Below are positions 44,074-52,374 of a stretch of 64,000 nt of DNA, one piece after another. The notes below the pieces were generated by a model. It was not told the DNA's origin, did no database searches, and saw only the letters and a list, made by a program, of their open reading frames with translations. Made by a program: the position numbers and the translations under genes. Within the stretch, counting starts at the first letter, position 1. Each line of letters opens with the position of its first letter. Source of the stretch: Erginobacter sp964587835 (GTDB lineage Bacteria; Auribacterota; Erginobacteria; Erginobacterales; Erginobacteraceae); the NCBI GenBank assembly GCA_964587835.1, contig CAZPMN010000004.1, positions 60,283-124,282 of the forward strand, given 5' to 3'.

Positions 44074-44928
44074 CTACAGCGCCCGATAAACTTCCCAGAG
44101 AATTCTCTCCGCCACCCGGCGGAAGATACTCAGCCCGAAGATCGCCGCCAGGGGGGTAAGATCGATCCTCCCCAAGACCAGGTTGAAGCGGCGCAGGGGC
44201 TTGAGGAACGGTTCGACAAAAAACTCCAGCCAGGAAAAGGCTCCGGCCCCCCGACGCCCGGCGTCAAACCAGGAGAGGAGCGCCTGGAAGATGATCAGAT
44301 AGATGATCAAAGTGGTTAACTGGAGGGGGATGACCAGGGAGTTGATCAGCGAGCGGATAAATATCCTACCCTCCCCCCCCAGCCCCCCGAGCGCCTGGAG
44401 GAGGCTCCAGAGACCGGCCATCGCCGCCGTGAACGCTGTCGGGAGGAGAACGGCCGCGGCGGGCCGGGAACGCACCACCCGGATCAGCGGCTGGACCATA
44501 GTCCGGATCAGGCGGGATACCTGGTCGGAGGAGATTTCGGGAGAAATCAGGACGACCAGGAAAAGAAAGGCGAGGAAACGGTAAGTCAAGACCAGATAAT
44601 GTCCGAGCGCGGCTCCCAGGCCCCAGAACGGCCGGGCGGTAGCGAAGTCCCAGGAGATGAATCCCCAGCTGAAGATCCCGGCCCGGGGATCGGAATCGCC
44701 CATAAAAATCACACCGTGGAGCAGGATCAGGAGGCCGATCGCCGGGAGAGCGGCCAGCCGGCGGGAACCGGGAGGTAGGAGCCGGGCGGAAAAGGCGATC
44801 ACCGGTTCGGTCAGCTTCACCACCAGCCGAAACGGCTGGTTGAAGGCCATCTGGCCGGTATCGGGAACGACCGCCCGGATCAGGAGGAAGACGAAGTAGG
44901 CGGAGAGCAAGAGCCCGATCAGCCCCAT
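44074..44928 (-). CDS. yggT: YggT-family membrane protein with two YggT units
   Basis: 284 residues, about eight membrane helices in two similar halves. The second half has SWFDAGRRGAG, EPFLKPLRRFNLVLGRIDLTPLAAIFGL, the conserved YggT pattern; the first has RAVVPDTGQMAFNQPFRLVVKLTEPVIAFSARLLPPGSRRLAALPAIGLLIL. The family is linked to cell division and osmotic tolerance. The position next to proC and yggU is conserved. Confidence 0.85.
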   Translation of the reverse strand: MGLIGLLLSAYFVFLLIRAVVPDTGQMAFNQPFRLVVKLTEPVIAFSARLLPPGSRRLAALPAIGLLILLHGVIFMGDSDPRAGIFSWGFISWDFATARPFWGLGAALGHYLVLTYRFLAFLFLVVLISPEISSDQVSRLIRTMVQPLIRVVRSRPAAAVLLPTAFTAAMAGLWSLLQALGGLGGEGRIFIRSLINSLVIPLQLTTLIIYLIIFQALLSWFDAGRRGAGAFSWLEFFVEPFLKPLRRFNLVLGRIDLTPLAAIFGLSIFRRVAERILWEVYRAL

Positions 44929-44931
44929 CTC

Positions 44932-45735
44932 TTATCCCCCCAGTTCCTTCGACCGGTCGGCCGCTGCCCGCATCGCGACTTCCACAATCTCCTCCAGCCC
45001 GCGCTCTTCAAAGACCTTCAGGGCCGCCTCGGTTGTCCCTCCCGGGGAGGTCACCTGCCGCCGCAGTTCGCCGGCCGGACGGCCCGACTCCACCAGGAGG
45101 CGCCCCGCCCCGGCCAGGGTTGCCGCTGCTAGCTTGGCGGCCTCTTCCCGCTCCAGGCCGAGCCTCTCCCCGGCCCGGGCCATCGCCTCGACGAAGAGGA
45201 AGAGATAGGCCGGGCCGGAGCCGGAGAGGGCGGTCACGGCGTCGATCAGTTCTTCCCCCATCACCCGGACTTCCCCCACCGCCCCGAGGATGGTCCCGGC
45301 ATCGGCCAGGGCGTCCTGGCCGGCCTTCCGGCCCGTGCAGATGACCGAGACCCCGGCTCCGACCAGGGCGGGCGTGTTCGGCATCACCCGGACCACCCTG
45401 GCCCCGTCGCCCAGCTTATCCTCCAGCTTCCGGGTGGAGATCCCGGCCAGGATCGAGATCACCAGCTGCCCGGGCGTGATCGCCCCCGCGATCTCCCCGG
45501 CGACCCGGTCAAGCGACTGGGGCTTGACCGCCAGGATGACGATCTCGGCCCGGCTCACTGCCTCCCGGTTGTCTCCGGTCACCCGGATCCCCAGTTCACG
45601 CTGAACTTTCTCCCTCCGTCCAGGATCGATCTCCCCAGCAATGATTTCTTCCGGCGCCGCCAGCTTCCGGCGGACTATCCCCCGGATCAAGGCCTCGGCC
45701 ATATTCCCCGCCCCGATAAAAGCTATCTTGCCCAT
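44932..45735 (-). CDS. proC: pyrroline-5-carboxylate reductase
   Basis: 267 residues. NAD(P)-binding KIAFIGAGNMAEALIRG (2-18), VMPNTPALVGAGV, and DAVTALSGSGPAYLFLFVEAMARAGERLGL, RRQVTSPGGTTEAALKVFEERG. It makes the last step of proline synthesis. The ATG starts 45735 after a short leader. Confidence 0.96.
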   Translation of the reverse strand: MGKIAFIGAGNMAEALIRGIVRRKLAAPEEIIAGEIDPGRREKVQRELGIRVTGDNREAVSRAEIVILAVKPQSLDRVAGEIAGAITPGQLVISILAGISTRKLEDKLGDGARVVRVMPNTPALVGAGVSVICTGRKAGQDALADAGTILGAVGEVRVMGEELIDAVTALSGSGPAYLFLFVEAMARAGERLGLEREEAAKLAAATLAGAGRLLVESGRPAGELRRQVTSPGGTTEAALKVFEERGLEEIVEVAMRAAADRSKELGG

Positions 45736-46022
45736 AGTCTCTCCTCGTACCCCCCCTCACTGCCCGCTTAAATCCACAGATTACACAGATTACTCAGATC
45801 AGTTCCTACTGCCCACTCCCTACTGCCTATTCTAATCTTACGAATCCTGTCTCACTGTTTACTGTCCACGTCAAGTGCGGCGATACCACAATTAATCCAA
45901 GGAATGCCGCAGGCATTCCGATCCTGCAAGCCCGAAGGGCGATACCGCGATCACTTCTTGCCGTTTACTGCTTACCGTTTACCGTTTTACTATTCCCCAT
46001 TCCCTATTCCCAAACTATCTTG
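45736..46022. repeat. repeat-filled interval upstream of proC
   Basis: No gene is visible. ACAGATTACACAGATTACT (9-mer phase, near 45777), CCCACTCCCTACTGCC (7-mer phase), a GGAATGCC-GCA-GGCATTCC hairpin (45901-45919), TTACTGCTTACCGTTTACC and ATTCCCC repeats follow in order. Confidence 0.7.
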
Positions 46023-46373
46023 TCAACTCTCGACGACGAAGCGGAAGGCGATCTCGGCGTCGTCGACCTTCAGGGCCAGCTCCGAGGTCATCCGGGTTAG
46101 AAGCAGGTAGTAGGGTACAACCACCTTCTTCTCCCCGACTTCGACCCCGACGCCGCCCTCCCCCAGGATGGGGCGAGCCTTCCTTAAAGCGACGATCAGG
46201 TCCTGCAGGAGGCCCAGTTTCCTGATTGCCTCCGGCGATAGCCGATGGGTTTTTCCGCAAGCCGGGCAGGGGATTTGGGGATCTCCATCTTCGATAACCC
46301 GGAGGTTGAACCGGATCGGTTCTCCGCACCCGGGGGCCGGACAGTTAAACTCGATCTCTTGTTCTCTGGTCAT
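46023..46373 (-). CDS. small zinc-ribbon protein of unknown function
   Basis: 116 residues. Four cysteines in two pairs (C11, C16 and C36, C39 in CPAPGC and CPACG) suggest a zinc ribbon in the N-terminal half; the C-terminal half (VVVPYYLLLTRMTSELALKV) is beta-rich. I do not recognise the family. The upstream neighbour on this strand is the PEGA-like lipoprotein gene, 19 nt away. Confidence 0.65.
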   Translation of the reverse strand: MTREQEIEFNCPAPGCGEPIRFNLRVIEDGDPQIPCPACGKTHRLSPEAIRKLGLLQDLIVALRKARPILGEGGVGVEVGEKKVVVPYYLLLTRMTSELALKVDDAEIAFRFVVES

Positions 46374-46392
46374 ATCCTCGCCTTGGTGGCGG

Positions 46393-46725
46393 TTATTTTT
46401 CCGTCTCCAGAATCGCCTCTCCCTCCCAGTAGTCTCCCGACTGCTCCAGGTCGAGCTTCATCTCCACGGGATGGGGCTGATATCCGTCCAGCTTGAGCGT
46501 ATAGTGAGGCAGCTGGAGATAGCCCTGGTCGTCGTCTTCGGCGGTCGCCGTGAAATGAAGATCCAGGGGGGTCGTACCCATATAGTAACCTCCCTTCCAG
46601 ACCTCGGCCCCGGTCGGATCGGAGAGCAGGCGAACCCGGCAGTCCCTCTGGTAAGTCGAGGAACAGCCGGGGAGCAAAAACAGGGCGACGGCAGCCAGTA
46701 GCGCCGTGATGGGGATCTTCTTCAT
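46393..46725 (-). CDS. PEGA-domain-like lipoprotein
   Basis: 110 residues from ATG 46725, overlapping the DUF72 stop (ATGA). A lipoprotein signal ends at the lipobox LLPGC (C21). The body CRVRLLSDPTGAEVWKGGYYMGTTPLDLHF has the PEGA repeat form (S-x-P-x-G-A-x-V, then G-T-T-P). PEGA proteins are found in surface and periplasmic proteins. The longer frame upstream overlaps DUF72 and is rejected. Confidence 0.8.
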   Translation of the reverse strand: MKKIPITALLAAVALFLLPGCSSTYQRDCRVRLLSDPTGAEVWKGGYYMGTTPLDLHFTATAEDDDQGYLQLPHYTLKLDGYQPHPVEMKLDLEQSGDYWEGEAILETEK

Positions 46726-47585
46726 CTGCTTCCTCGGGCGATCTTCTTCAGTTCCGGATAGGTGCCGATCAGCTCCGGGGGAACCGGGATCCGCCGTCCC
46801 TTGACCCCGGCGGCCAGCTGGAGGGCGTTGCAGGCGGCCTGCCCCCGGAAGTGATTGTTGGCGATCACGTACAGTTCCCCGGCCTGGCGCGAGATCTTGT
46901 CGATCCGGGCCCGCCACTCGGCGAGCTCGGCCGGGGAGTATAGGTAGTTATAGCGTGCGTCCCGGCCGGCGCCCGGACGGAACCAGTCGCGGACATTCCG
47001 GCCGTGGAGGCGGATATATCCTACCGGAGAGGTGGCCGAATTCAAGGGAAGAATTGAGAAGGATACCCGGGGTTGGTCGATCACGCAGTATCCCAGTCCG
47101 TAATCCTTGAGAAACTGGAAGGTCTCGGTTCGGTCCCAGGAGCGGTGTCGGAACTCGATCACCAGGGGATAATCCGGGAAACGGTCGGCCAGGAGACTGA
47201 GATAACGCTGATGGTTGGGGGTGTAATGGAAGGAGTAGGGAAACTGGATCAGGACCGCCCCCAATCGCTGCGTTTCCCAGAGGGGTGCGATTCCCTCTTT
47301 CCACCGCCTGGGATCATCGGGGGAAGCGCTCGCCCAGTCGTGGGTAAAGTTTCGGTGGAGCTTGACCGTGAAGCGGAAATCCGGATGGCCCGCGATCCGA
47401 TCGACCCAGCTTTGGGAGATCCGGGCTTCGGGAAAACGGTAGAAGGTGTTGTTGATCTCAACGGTCTCGAAGAAACCGGCCAGGTAGGAGAGCCGGTCAA
47501 AGGATCGGCCCGACCCCTCCGGGTAGACTACTCCTTCCCAGTCCGGGTACGACCAGCCGGCCGTCCCGATCCTGATCGTGGTCAC
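46722..47585 (-). CDS. DUF72 family TIM-barrel protein
   Basis: 287 residues. The opening IRIGTAGWSYPDWEGVVYPEG and ETVEINNTFYRFP, VKLHRNFTHDW, VIEFRHRSWDR and VIANNHFRGQA are the conserved family blocks. The fold is a TIM barrel; the function is unknown, with the asparagine/histidine site near the C-terminus suggesting an enzyme. It overlaps the SAM hydrolase stop by 4 nt. Confidence 0.9.
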   Translation of the reverse strand: MTTIRIGTAGWSYPDWEGVVYPEGSGRSFDRLSYLAGFFETVEINNTFYRFPEARISQSWVDRIAGHPDFRFTVKLHRNFTHDWASASPDDPRRWKEGIAPLWETQRLGAVLIQFPYSFHYTPNHQRYLSLLADRFPDYPLVIEFRHRSWDRTETFQFLKDYGLGYCVIDQPRVSFSILPLNSATSPVGYIRLHGRNVRDWFRPGAGRDARYNYLYSPAELAEWRARIDKISRQAGELYVIANNHFRGQAACNALQLAAGVKGRRIPVPPELIGTYPELKKIARGSR

Positions 47586-48379
47586 AGTCCGACCTCTACC
47601 CTCTCCCCGTTGTTTAGTCCCAGTCTCTCAGCTGCCGAACCTCCATTGACGGACAGTTCCAGAAAGCCGCAGCTTCCCCAGACCGCCAGGAGTTCGCCGG
47701 GAGAAACCGCACAGTAAGACTCGACCAGGCGGAGACGGAGAGTCCGGCCGCCGGCCTTGAGGACCAGTCTGTTGGCGGCGGAGGGCGAACTTCCCCGGGT
47801 CAGGGAGGTGAGGAGGTTGCCGAAGCGGTCCCGGCCGATGATCTCAGCTTCCCATCGGTTCTCTCCCAGGGGCCGGAGATGCGGCGGGGAGAGGAGGACG
47901 GGGTCGGCCAGGGGCGGGCCGGTCTCTTCCGGCTTCAGCCCCTGAGCCAGCCGGGCGGCCAGGGGGGCGAAGATGTCGCGGCCGTGGAAGGTCGTGGAGA
48001 GATCGGGGAGGAAGAGCTCCCGCCGGTTCGCCCGGAAGGCGGCCGCGCCCGCTTCCTCCCGGAGAATCCAGCTGAGCAGGCCGTTGTCGGGGGCGACGAA
48101 GAGATGTCCGCCGGCCCGGGCCGCCAGCGCCGCCCGGTCGGTCCCCACCCCGGGGTCGACCACCGCCAGGTGGACCGTCCCCGGCGGGAAGCAGCGGTAG
48201 GAGCAGCGCAGGACCAGGGCCCCCCGGCGGATGTCCCCGGGGGGGATCCGTTGGGTGATACCGATTGTTCGGGCCCGGGGGGCGAGGGCGGCGATGACCC
48301 CCTCCATTGAGGCGACAAACCAGTCCTCATCACCGAAGTCGGTGAGGATGGTGACGATACTGGACCTTTCATCTTTCAT
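47582..48379 (-). CDS. SAM hydrolase/SAM-dependent halogenase-family protein (DUF62)
   Basis: 265 residues. Family motifs: TILTDFGDEDWFVASMEGVIAAL, VDPGVGTDRAALAA, FVAPDNGLLSW and TTFHGRDIFAPLAA, then a beta-barrel C-terminal domain. The fold is that of SalL and fluorinase; in most bacteria these proteins hydrolyse S-adenosylmethionine to adenosine and methionine. No chlorinase-type context is seen here. Confidence 0.92.
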   Translation of the reverse strand: MKDERSSIVTILTDFGDEDWFVASMEGVIAALAPRARTIGITQRIPPGDIRRGALVLRCSYRCFPPGTVHLAVVDPGVGTDRAALAARAGGHLFVAPDNGLLSWILREEAGAAAFRANRRELFLPDLSTTFHGRDIFAPLAARLAQGLKPEETGPPLADPVLLSPPHLRPLGENRWEAEIIGRDRFGNLLTSLTRGSSPSAANRLVLKAGGRTLRLRLVESYCAVSPGELLAVWGSCGFLELSVNGGSAAERLGLNNGERVEVGL

Positions 48380-48426
48380 AAGTTCTTGAGCTTTGTTCGC
48401 AGCATGGAGAACCAGGACAAGTTGAA

Positions 48427-48668
48427 AAGTGTCGCCCCCTGCGGGGGCTTGCTATCGTTTTGCGTATCTTCATTCCCCGGGCTGTCGCCCGGGGCTAAAA
48501 GAGTACCGCCCGCTGCACGGGCTTATATCACAGCTATTCAGATATGCCCTTTGCCAGATCGCATCCGAAAGCCCCCGCAGGGGGCGATAGAAACATAGCC
48601 ACGGGCGTTAGCCCGTGGATGATAGTGGTTCAATAAGCTGCTCCAAGCCCCCGCAGGGGGCGACACTT
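48427..48668. repeat. compound GC-hairpin element with inverted ends
   Basis: The 25 bases at 48427-48451 (AAGTGTCGCCCCC...) recur exactly as their complement at 48644-48668. Between lie further hairpins, among them CCCCGGGC/GCCCGGGG (48475-48494), GCCCG/CGGGC (48508-48522), GCCCCC/GGGGGC (48571-48585) and CCACGGGC/GCCCGTGG (48599-48618). The 48380-48762 gap has no gene. The layout is BIME-like. Confidence 0.8.
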
Positions 48669-48762
48669 ATTGTACCGACGGCACAAAAAGGAGTCAAAAT
48701 GAAGCACAGAATATGAGGATGTTCTTGCTGATTGGTAGGAGATCTTCAGCCGCCGGTTAATA

Positions 48763-49164
48763 TTATTGAAAGTCGAAGGCCGAGAATTCTTCCCGGGCCG
48801 CCACGGCCGTGATCTCGACCCGGACCCCTCGGGGGAGGGCTGAGACCTCGACACAGGCCCGGGCGGGAGGGGCCTCGGAAAAGTAGCGCCCGTAGATCTC
48901 GTTGAAGACGTTGAAGTCCTTGAGGTCCTGGAGATAAACCGTAGTCCTTACGACCTCCTTAAGACCCAACCCCGCCTCTTCCAGTACAGCCTTCAGGTTC
49001 TCCAGCACCTGGATCGTCTGTTCCTCGATCCCCCCTTCCACGACCTTGCCCTCGAGATTGAGCGGGATCTGCCCCGAGGCAAAGACCAGCCCACCCGCCT
49101 GGACCGCCTGGGAATAGGGGCCGATCGTCGCCGGGGCCTGGTCGGTTTGGATAATCTTCTTCAT
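48763..49164 (-). CDS. ridA: RidA/YjgF family enamine/imine deaminase
   Basis: 133 residues from ATG 49164, preceded by GGAGGG. The family pattern is intact: IQTDQAPATIGPYSQAVQAGGLVFASGQIPLNL, GGIEEQTIQVLENLKAVLEEAGL and PARACVEVSALPRGVRVEI, with the substrate-contacting Arg in the last block. It clears reactive imines made by PLP enzymes. It follows rsmB by 65 nt on the same strand. Confidence 0.95.
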   Translation of the reverse strand: MKKIIQTDQAPATIGPYSQAVQAGGLVFASGQIPLNLEGKVVEGGIEEQTIQVLENLKAVLEEAGLGLKEVVRTTVYLQDLKDFNVFNEIYGRYFSEAPPARACVEVSALPRGVRVEITAVAAREEFSAFDFQ

Positions 49165-49229
49165 TCTCTTCCCTCCTTCCGAGTTGGAATTGGGCCTGAT
49201 CGTCAACCACCCTCCGGCAACCGTCACGA

Positions 49230-50546
49230 TCAAGGCAGATCGTCTCTCCGCAGCCGGGCGGCATAGTAGCCGTCACCGCCGCTTTCGCGGGGAAGGCCGC
49301 TCTCTTCAGCGGACAGGGTATAATCCGGCCGAAGTTCGAGGAATTTTTCCACCACCATCCTGTTTTCTTCCGGTTCCAGGGAGCAGGTAGAGTAAACAAT
49401 CCGGCCCCCGGTCCGGACTCTCCCAGCCGCCGCCGTCAGCAATTCCAACCCCTGTTCGGCCAGGCGGGTGACGTCATCGTAACTGATCCGCCAGCGGGCG
49501 TCAACCCGTCTGCGCAGAACCCCGGTATTGGAACAAGGGACGTCAAGCAGGACCCCGTCCCATCTTCCCCGGTCTCGGCCGGAAGCTTGCCGCCGAAGAT
49601 CAATCTTCCGGACCAGGACGTTTTCAACCCCGAGGCGGGACAGGTTCGACCGGAGTTGTTTCAGCCTCTCCCCGGATGAGTCGGCGGCCAGGAGCCGACC
49701 GGAGTTCTGCATCTTCTCGGCGATATAAGCGCTCTTCCCCCCGGGGGCAGCGCAGAAGTCGGCGATCCGCTCGCCCGGCCCCGGGCGGAGCAGCTCGACC
49801 GCCTGAAGGGTGGAGAGGTCCTGGATTAGGAACCAGCCGCGGCGGAAGCTCTCTAGCGAGGCGATATCCCGGCCCCCGGACAGGATACCGACGTCATCCC
49901 GTCCGGGGAGGGGATCCCAGTGGACGCCCTCTCCCTTGCCGGCCCGGATCAGCTCTTCCGGGGTCGCTTTCAGTCGGTTACATCGGGCGAAGACCGGCGG
50001 GGGGAGGTTGTCGACTCGGCAGATCTCTTCCGCCGTCTCCCAGCCCCACCGTTCTCCCCACCTCTTGACCAGCCAGCGGGGATGGGAATGGACGATGGAG
50101 ATGTAACCGGTCCGGTCTTTCCGGGACGGGCGGGGCAGGTCCTTCCCGGCCCGCTGGACCGTCCGGAGCAGCCCGTTGAGATAACCCCGCTCTCCCGGGG
50201 AGACCAGGATTTTCGCCAGTTCCCCCGCCTGGTGGAGGACCGCGTGGGGCGGGATGTTATCCAGGTAGAGGAAGTGGTAGAGGGAGAGACGGAGGATCTG
50301 CCGGGCGAAACCGGTCCGGCTGGGAGGCCTCCGGGAGGAGAAACGGTCGATCAGCCAGTCCAGGGTCAGCTTTCTCCGGATGACCCCGTTCAGAGTGACG
50401 GTGACCAGGGCCCGGTCGGCTTCACTGAAGTCTGTCCGATCCCTGATCTCTTTAAGCAGTTCGGCGGCGAAGATCTCTTCCCTCTCCCAGCGCCGCAGGG
50501 CCTCGACCAGGCAACGCCGGGGATCCGCTTTTTTGCTCCTCGCCAT
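49230..50546 (-). CDS. rsmB: 16S rRNA (cytosine-967-C5)-methyltransferase
   Basis: 438 residues from ATG 50546. An N-terminal NusB-like helical domain (about 1-140) is followed by the Rossmann methyltransferase with motif I ADFCAAPGGKSAYIAEKM, motif IV DVPCSNTG and the catalytic-cysteine motif STCSLEPEENRMVV. The frame beyond the ATG overlaps the repeat-rich gap and is not used. It methylates C967 of 16S rRNA. Confidence 0.94.
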   Translation of the reverse strand: MARSKKADPRRCLVEALRRWEREEIFAAELLKEIRDRTDFSEADRALVTVTLNGVIRRKLTLDWLIDRFSSRRPPSRTGFARQILRLSLYHFLYLDNIPPHAVLHQAGELAKILVSPGERGYLNGLLRTVQRAGKDLPRPSRKDRTGYISIVHSHPRWLVKRWGERWGWETAEEICRVDNLPPPVFARCNRLKATPEELIRAGKGEGVHWDPLPGRDDVGILSGGRDIASLESFRRGWFLIQDLSTLQAVELLRPGPGERIADFCAAPGGKSAYIAEKMQNSGRLLAADSSGERLKQLRSNLSRLGVENVLVRKIDLRRQASGRDRGRWDGVLLDVPCSNTGVLRRRVDARWRISYDDVTRLAEQGLELLTAAAGRVRTGGRIVYSTCSLEPEENRMVVEKFLELRPDYTLSAEESGLPRESGGDGYYAARLRRDDLP

Positions 50547-50638
50547 CAGTAATCTTCCGGCTCCGTCCCCACCGCACGGGTATGGCGGGGAGTCCCGCAA
50601 GTCTTGGCCCCCGAATCAACCTCACTCCTATCGCGCGG

Positions 50639-50683
50639 TCATTGCGAGGACCCCGAACGGAGTGAGGGGGACGAAGCAATCTC
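50639..50683. repeat. REP-like element
   Basis: TCATTGCGAGGACCCCGAAC to GGGGACGAAGCAATCT, nearly the same as the 41.07 kb copy. It lies between rsmB and fmt. Confidence 0.8.
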
Positions 50684-50731
50684 ACTCCGTTGGGTTTGGT
50701 TATCCCGAACGTGTTTCTGCCGCCGGTCCGG

Positions 50732-51667
50732 CTAGCCCAGGAGCTCTCCTGGCCGGAGGTGACATCCACGGAGGAACACCTCCGCCGGGTGGGGCTGCTT
50801 TCCCTCCAGCTGCAATTCGCCGACCTTCAGGGCCCCCTCCCCCGCCGCGATTACCAGTTCCCCCTCCCCCGCCCGGATAATCTCCCCCGGTTCTCCTCCG
50901 GTCTCCTCCCGGGGATCGGCGGAGATAATTTTCAGGGATCTCCCCCCCCGTTCGGGGGGCAGAAAGGTAAAACTCCCCGGCCAGGGATAGAGGCCCCGGA
51001 TCCGGTTGGCGATCTCGACCGCCGGCCGACACCAGTCGATTTGGCCGTCCTTTTTTGTCAGCCGGGGGGCGAGGGTGGCCAGACGTTCGTCCTGCGGCCG
51101 GGGGGAGATCCCGCCCCGCTCCATCATTTTCACCACCTCGGCCAGCAGTTCTCCCCCCTCTTGGGCCAGTCTCCTCGCCAGGGTCTCGGAATTGTCCGCC
51201 GGTTGGATCGCCACCTTCCGCTGGGCCCAGATATCGCCGGCGTCCATCCGCTCGGCGACCGTGATCACCGAGACCCCGGTCTCCTCCTCCCCGTTGATCA
51301 GGGCCCACTGGATCGGGCCCGCTCCCCGGTAGCGGGGCAGCAGCGAGGGGTGGAGGTTGATCCCGCCCCGCCGGGCCAGGTCGAGCAGTGCGGAGGGGAT
51401 GAAACGGCCGTAGGCCGAGACCACGAAGAGATCGGGCGCGATCCGGACGATCGCTTCGAGAAACTCCTGCCCCGACGGGGCAGCCGGCTGCCAGACTTTC
51501 AGCCCCAGTTCCTCCGCCCGAACCTTGACCGGGGACGGAGCCGACTTTTTCCCCCGCCCCGCCGGTCGGTCTGGACGGGTGATCACCGCCGCCACCTCAT
51601 TTTCCGCCGCCAGCCTCTTGAGTCCGGGGAGGGAGAATTCCGGCGTGCCCATAAAGATGATTCTCAC
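50732..51667 (-). CDS. fmt: methionyl-tRNA formyltransferase
   Basis: 311 residues from GTG 51667, with AGGGGG 6 nt upstream. N-terminal formyltransferase domain: IIFMGTPEFSLPGLKRL, GINLHPSLLPRYRGAGPIQWALINGEEETGVS, with the catalytic Asn-His of NLHPS. The C-terminal domain (about 205-305) binds tRNA. It formylates Met-tRNAi for initiation. The usual def gene is not in the window. Confidence 0.95.
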   Translation of the reverse strand: MRIIFMGTPEFSLPGLKRLAAENEVAAVITRPDRPAGRGKKSAPSPVKVRAEELGLKVWQPAAPSGQEFLEAIVRIAPDLFVVSAYGRFIPSALLDLARRGGINLHPSLLPRYRGAGPIQWALINGEEETGVSVITVAERMDAGDIWAQRKVAIQPADNSETLARRLAQEGGELLAEVVKMMERGGISPRPQDERLATLAPRLTKKDGQIDWCRPAVEIANRIRGLYPWPGSFTFLPPERGGRSLKIISADPREETGGEPGEIIRAGEGELVIAAGEGALKVGELQLEGKQPHPAEVFLRGCHLRPGELLG

Positions 51668-51691
51668 TGAAAACCCCCTGACTTCTGATTG

Positions 51692-51792
51692 ATCCAATAT
51701 CCAACAGCCAACAAGGAATACCCAATATCCAGCGCCGGAACCGGTCGGCACCCTTCTTCATTGGCTATTCCTTGTTGAATATTGGATATTCG
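51692..51792. repeat. imperfect inverted repeat of CCAATATCC/ACAAGGAATA type
   Basis: ACAAGGAATA (51711-51720) is complemented at 51766-51775; CCAATATCC occurs at 51694 and 51722, and TTGGATATT at 51782. A REP-like element follows at 51840-51871. No gene is visible in 51668-51897. Confidence 0.65.
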
Positions 51793-51897
51793 ATTTTCCT
51801 GCCCAGTGTTGTGTTTTGATATTAACTTGAATAAAAACGTCATTGCGAGGAGCGAAGCGACTAAGCAATCTGTTCAGTTGTCACGATTTGAATATAT

Positions 51898-52359
51898 CTA
51901 GCGCGGTTCTCCCCGCCTGCCCATCTCGACCCGGTCCCCGACCCGGATCCCGTTGGCGGCAAACCACCCCTGATTCATCTCCAAAGCGTAGAGGAACGGT
52001 TGTTCCGGACCGTGTGTCTCCTTACCCCCGTCCGGTACCATATCCTGGATGTTGATGATCCGCCCGCCCGGATCGATGAAAGCGATGGAGAGCGGGATCC
52101 AGGTGTCCTTCATCCAGAAACCGGTTTGAACCGGCCGGGGGAAGACAAAGAGCATCCCCTGATCCCGGGGGAGATTGTTGCGGTACTTGAGCCCCTGTTC
52201 GATCTGGGCCGGGGTGAGGGCCAGTTCCACCGTGATGGTCTTCTCCCCCACCCGGATCTCCCGCTCCCCGAAGACGACCCCGGTCTCCGGCCCCCGCCGG
52301 CAACCGTAGTCTCCGAGGAGGAGGACCGCCGCCGCGATGATGACGGTTGGCAGTCGCAT
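51898..52359 (-). CDS. DUF192 family lipoprotein
   Basis: 153 residues. A signal segment ends in GDYGC (C20), a possible lipobox. The family body is complete: VELALTPAQIEQGLKYRNNLPRDQGMLFVFPRPVQTGFWMKDTWIPLSIAFIDPGGRI and MNQGWFAANGIRVGDRVEM. The function of DUF192 is unknown. It follows the DUF1189-like gene by 15 nt. Confidence 0.88.
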   Translation of the reverse strand: MRLPTVIIAAAVLLLGDYGCRRGPETGVVFGEREIRVGEKTITVELALTPAQIEQGLKYRNNLPRDQGMLFVFPRPVQTGFWMKDTWIPLSIAFIDPGGRIINIQDMVPDGGKETHGPEQPFLYALEMNQGWFAANGIRVGDRVEMGRRGEPR

Positions 52360-52374
52360 AAATACCTGAAGGGC

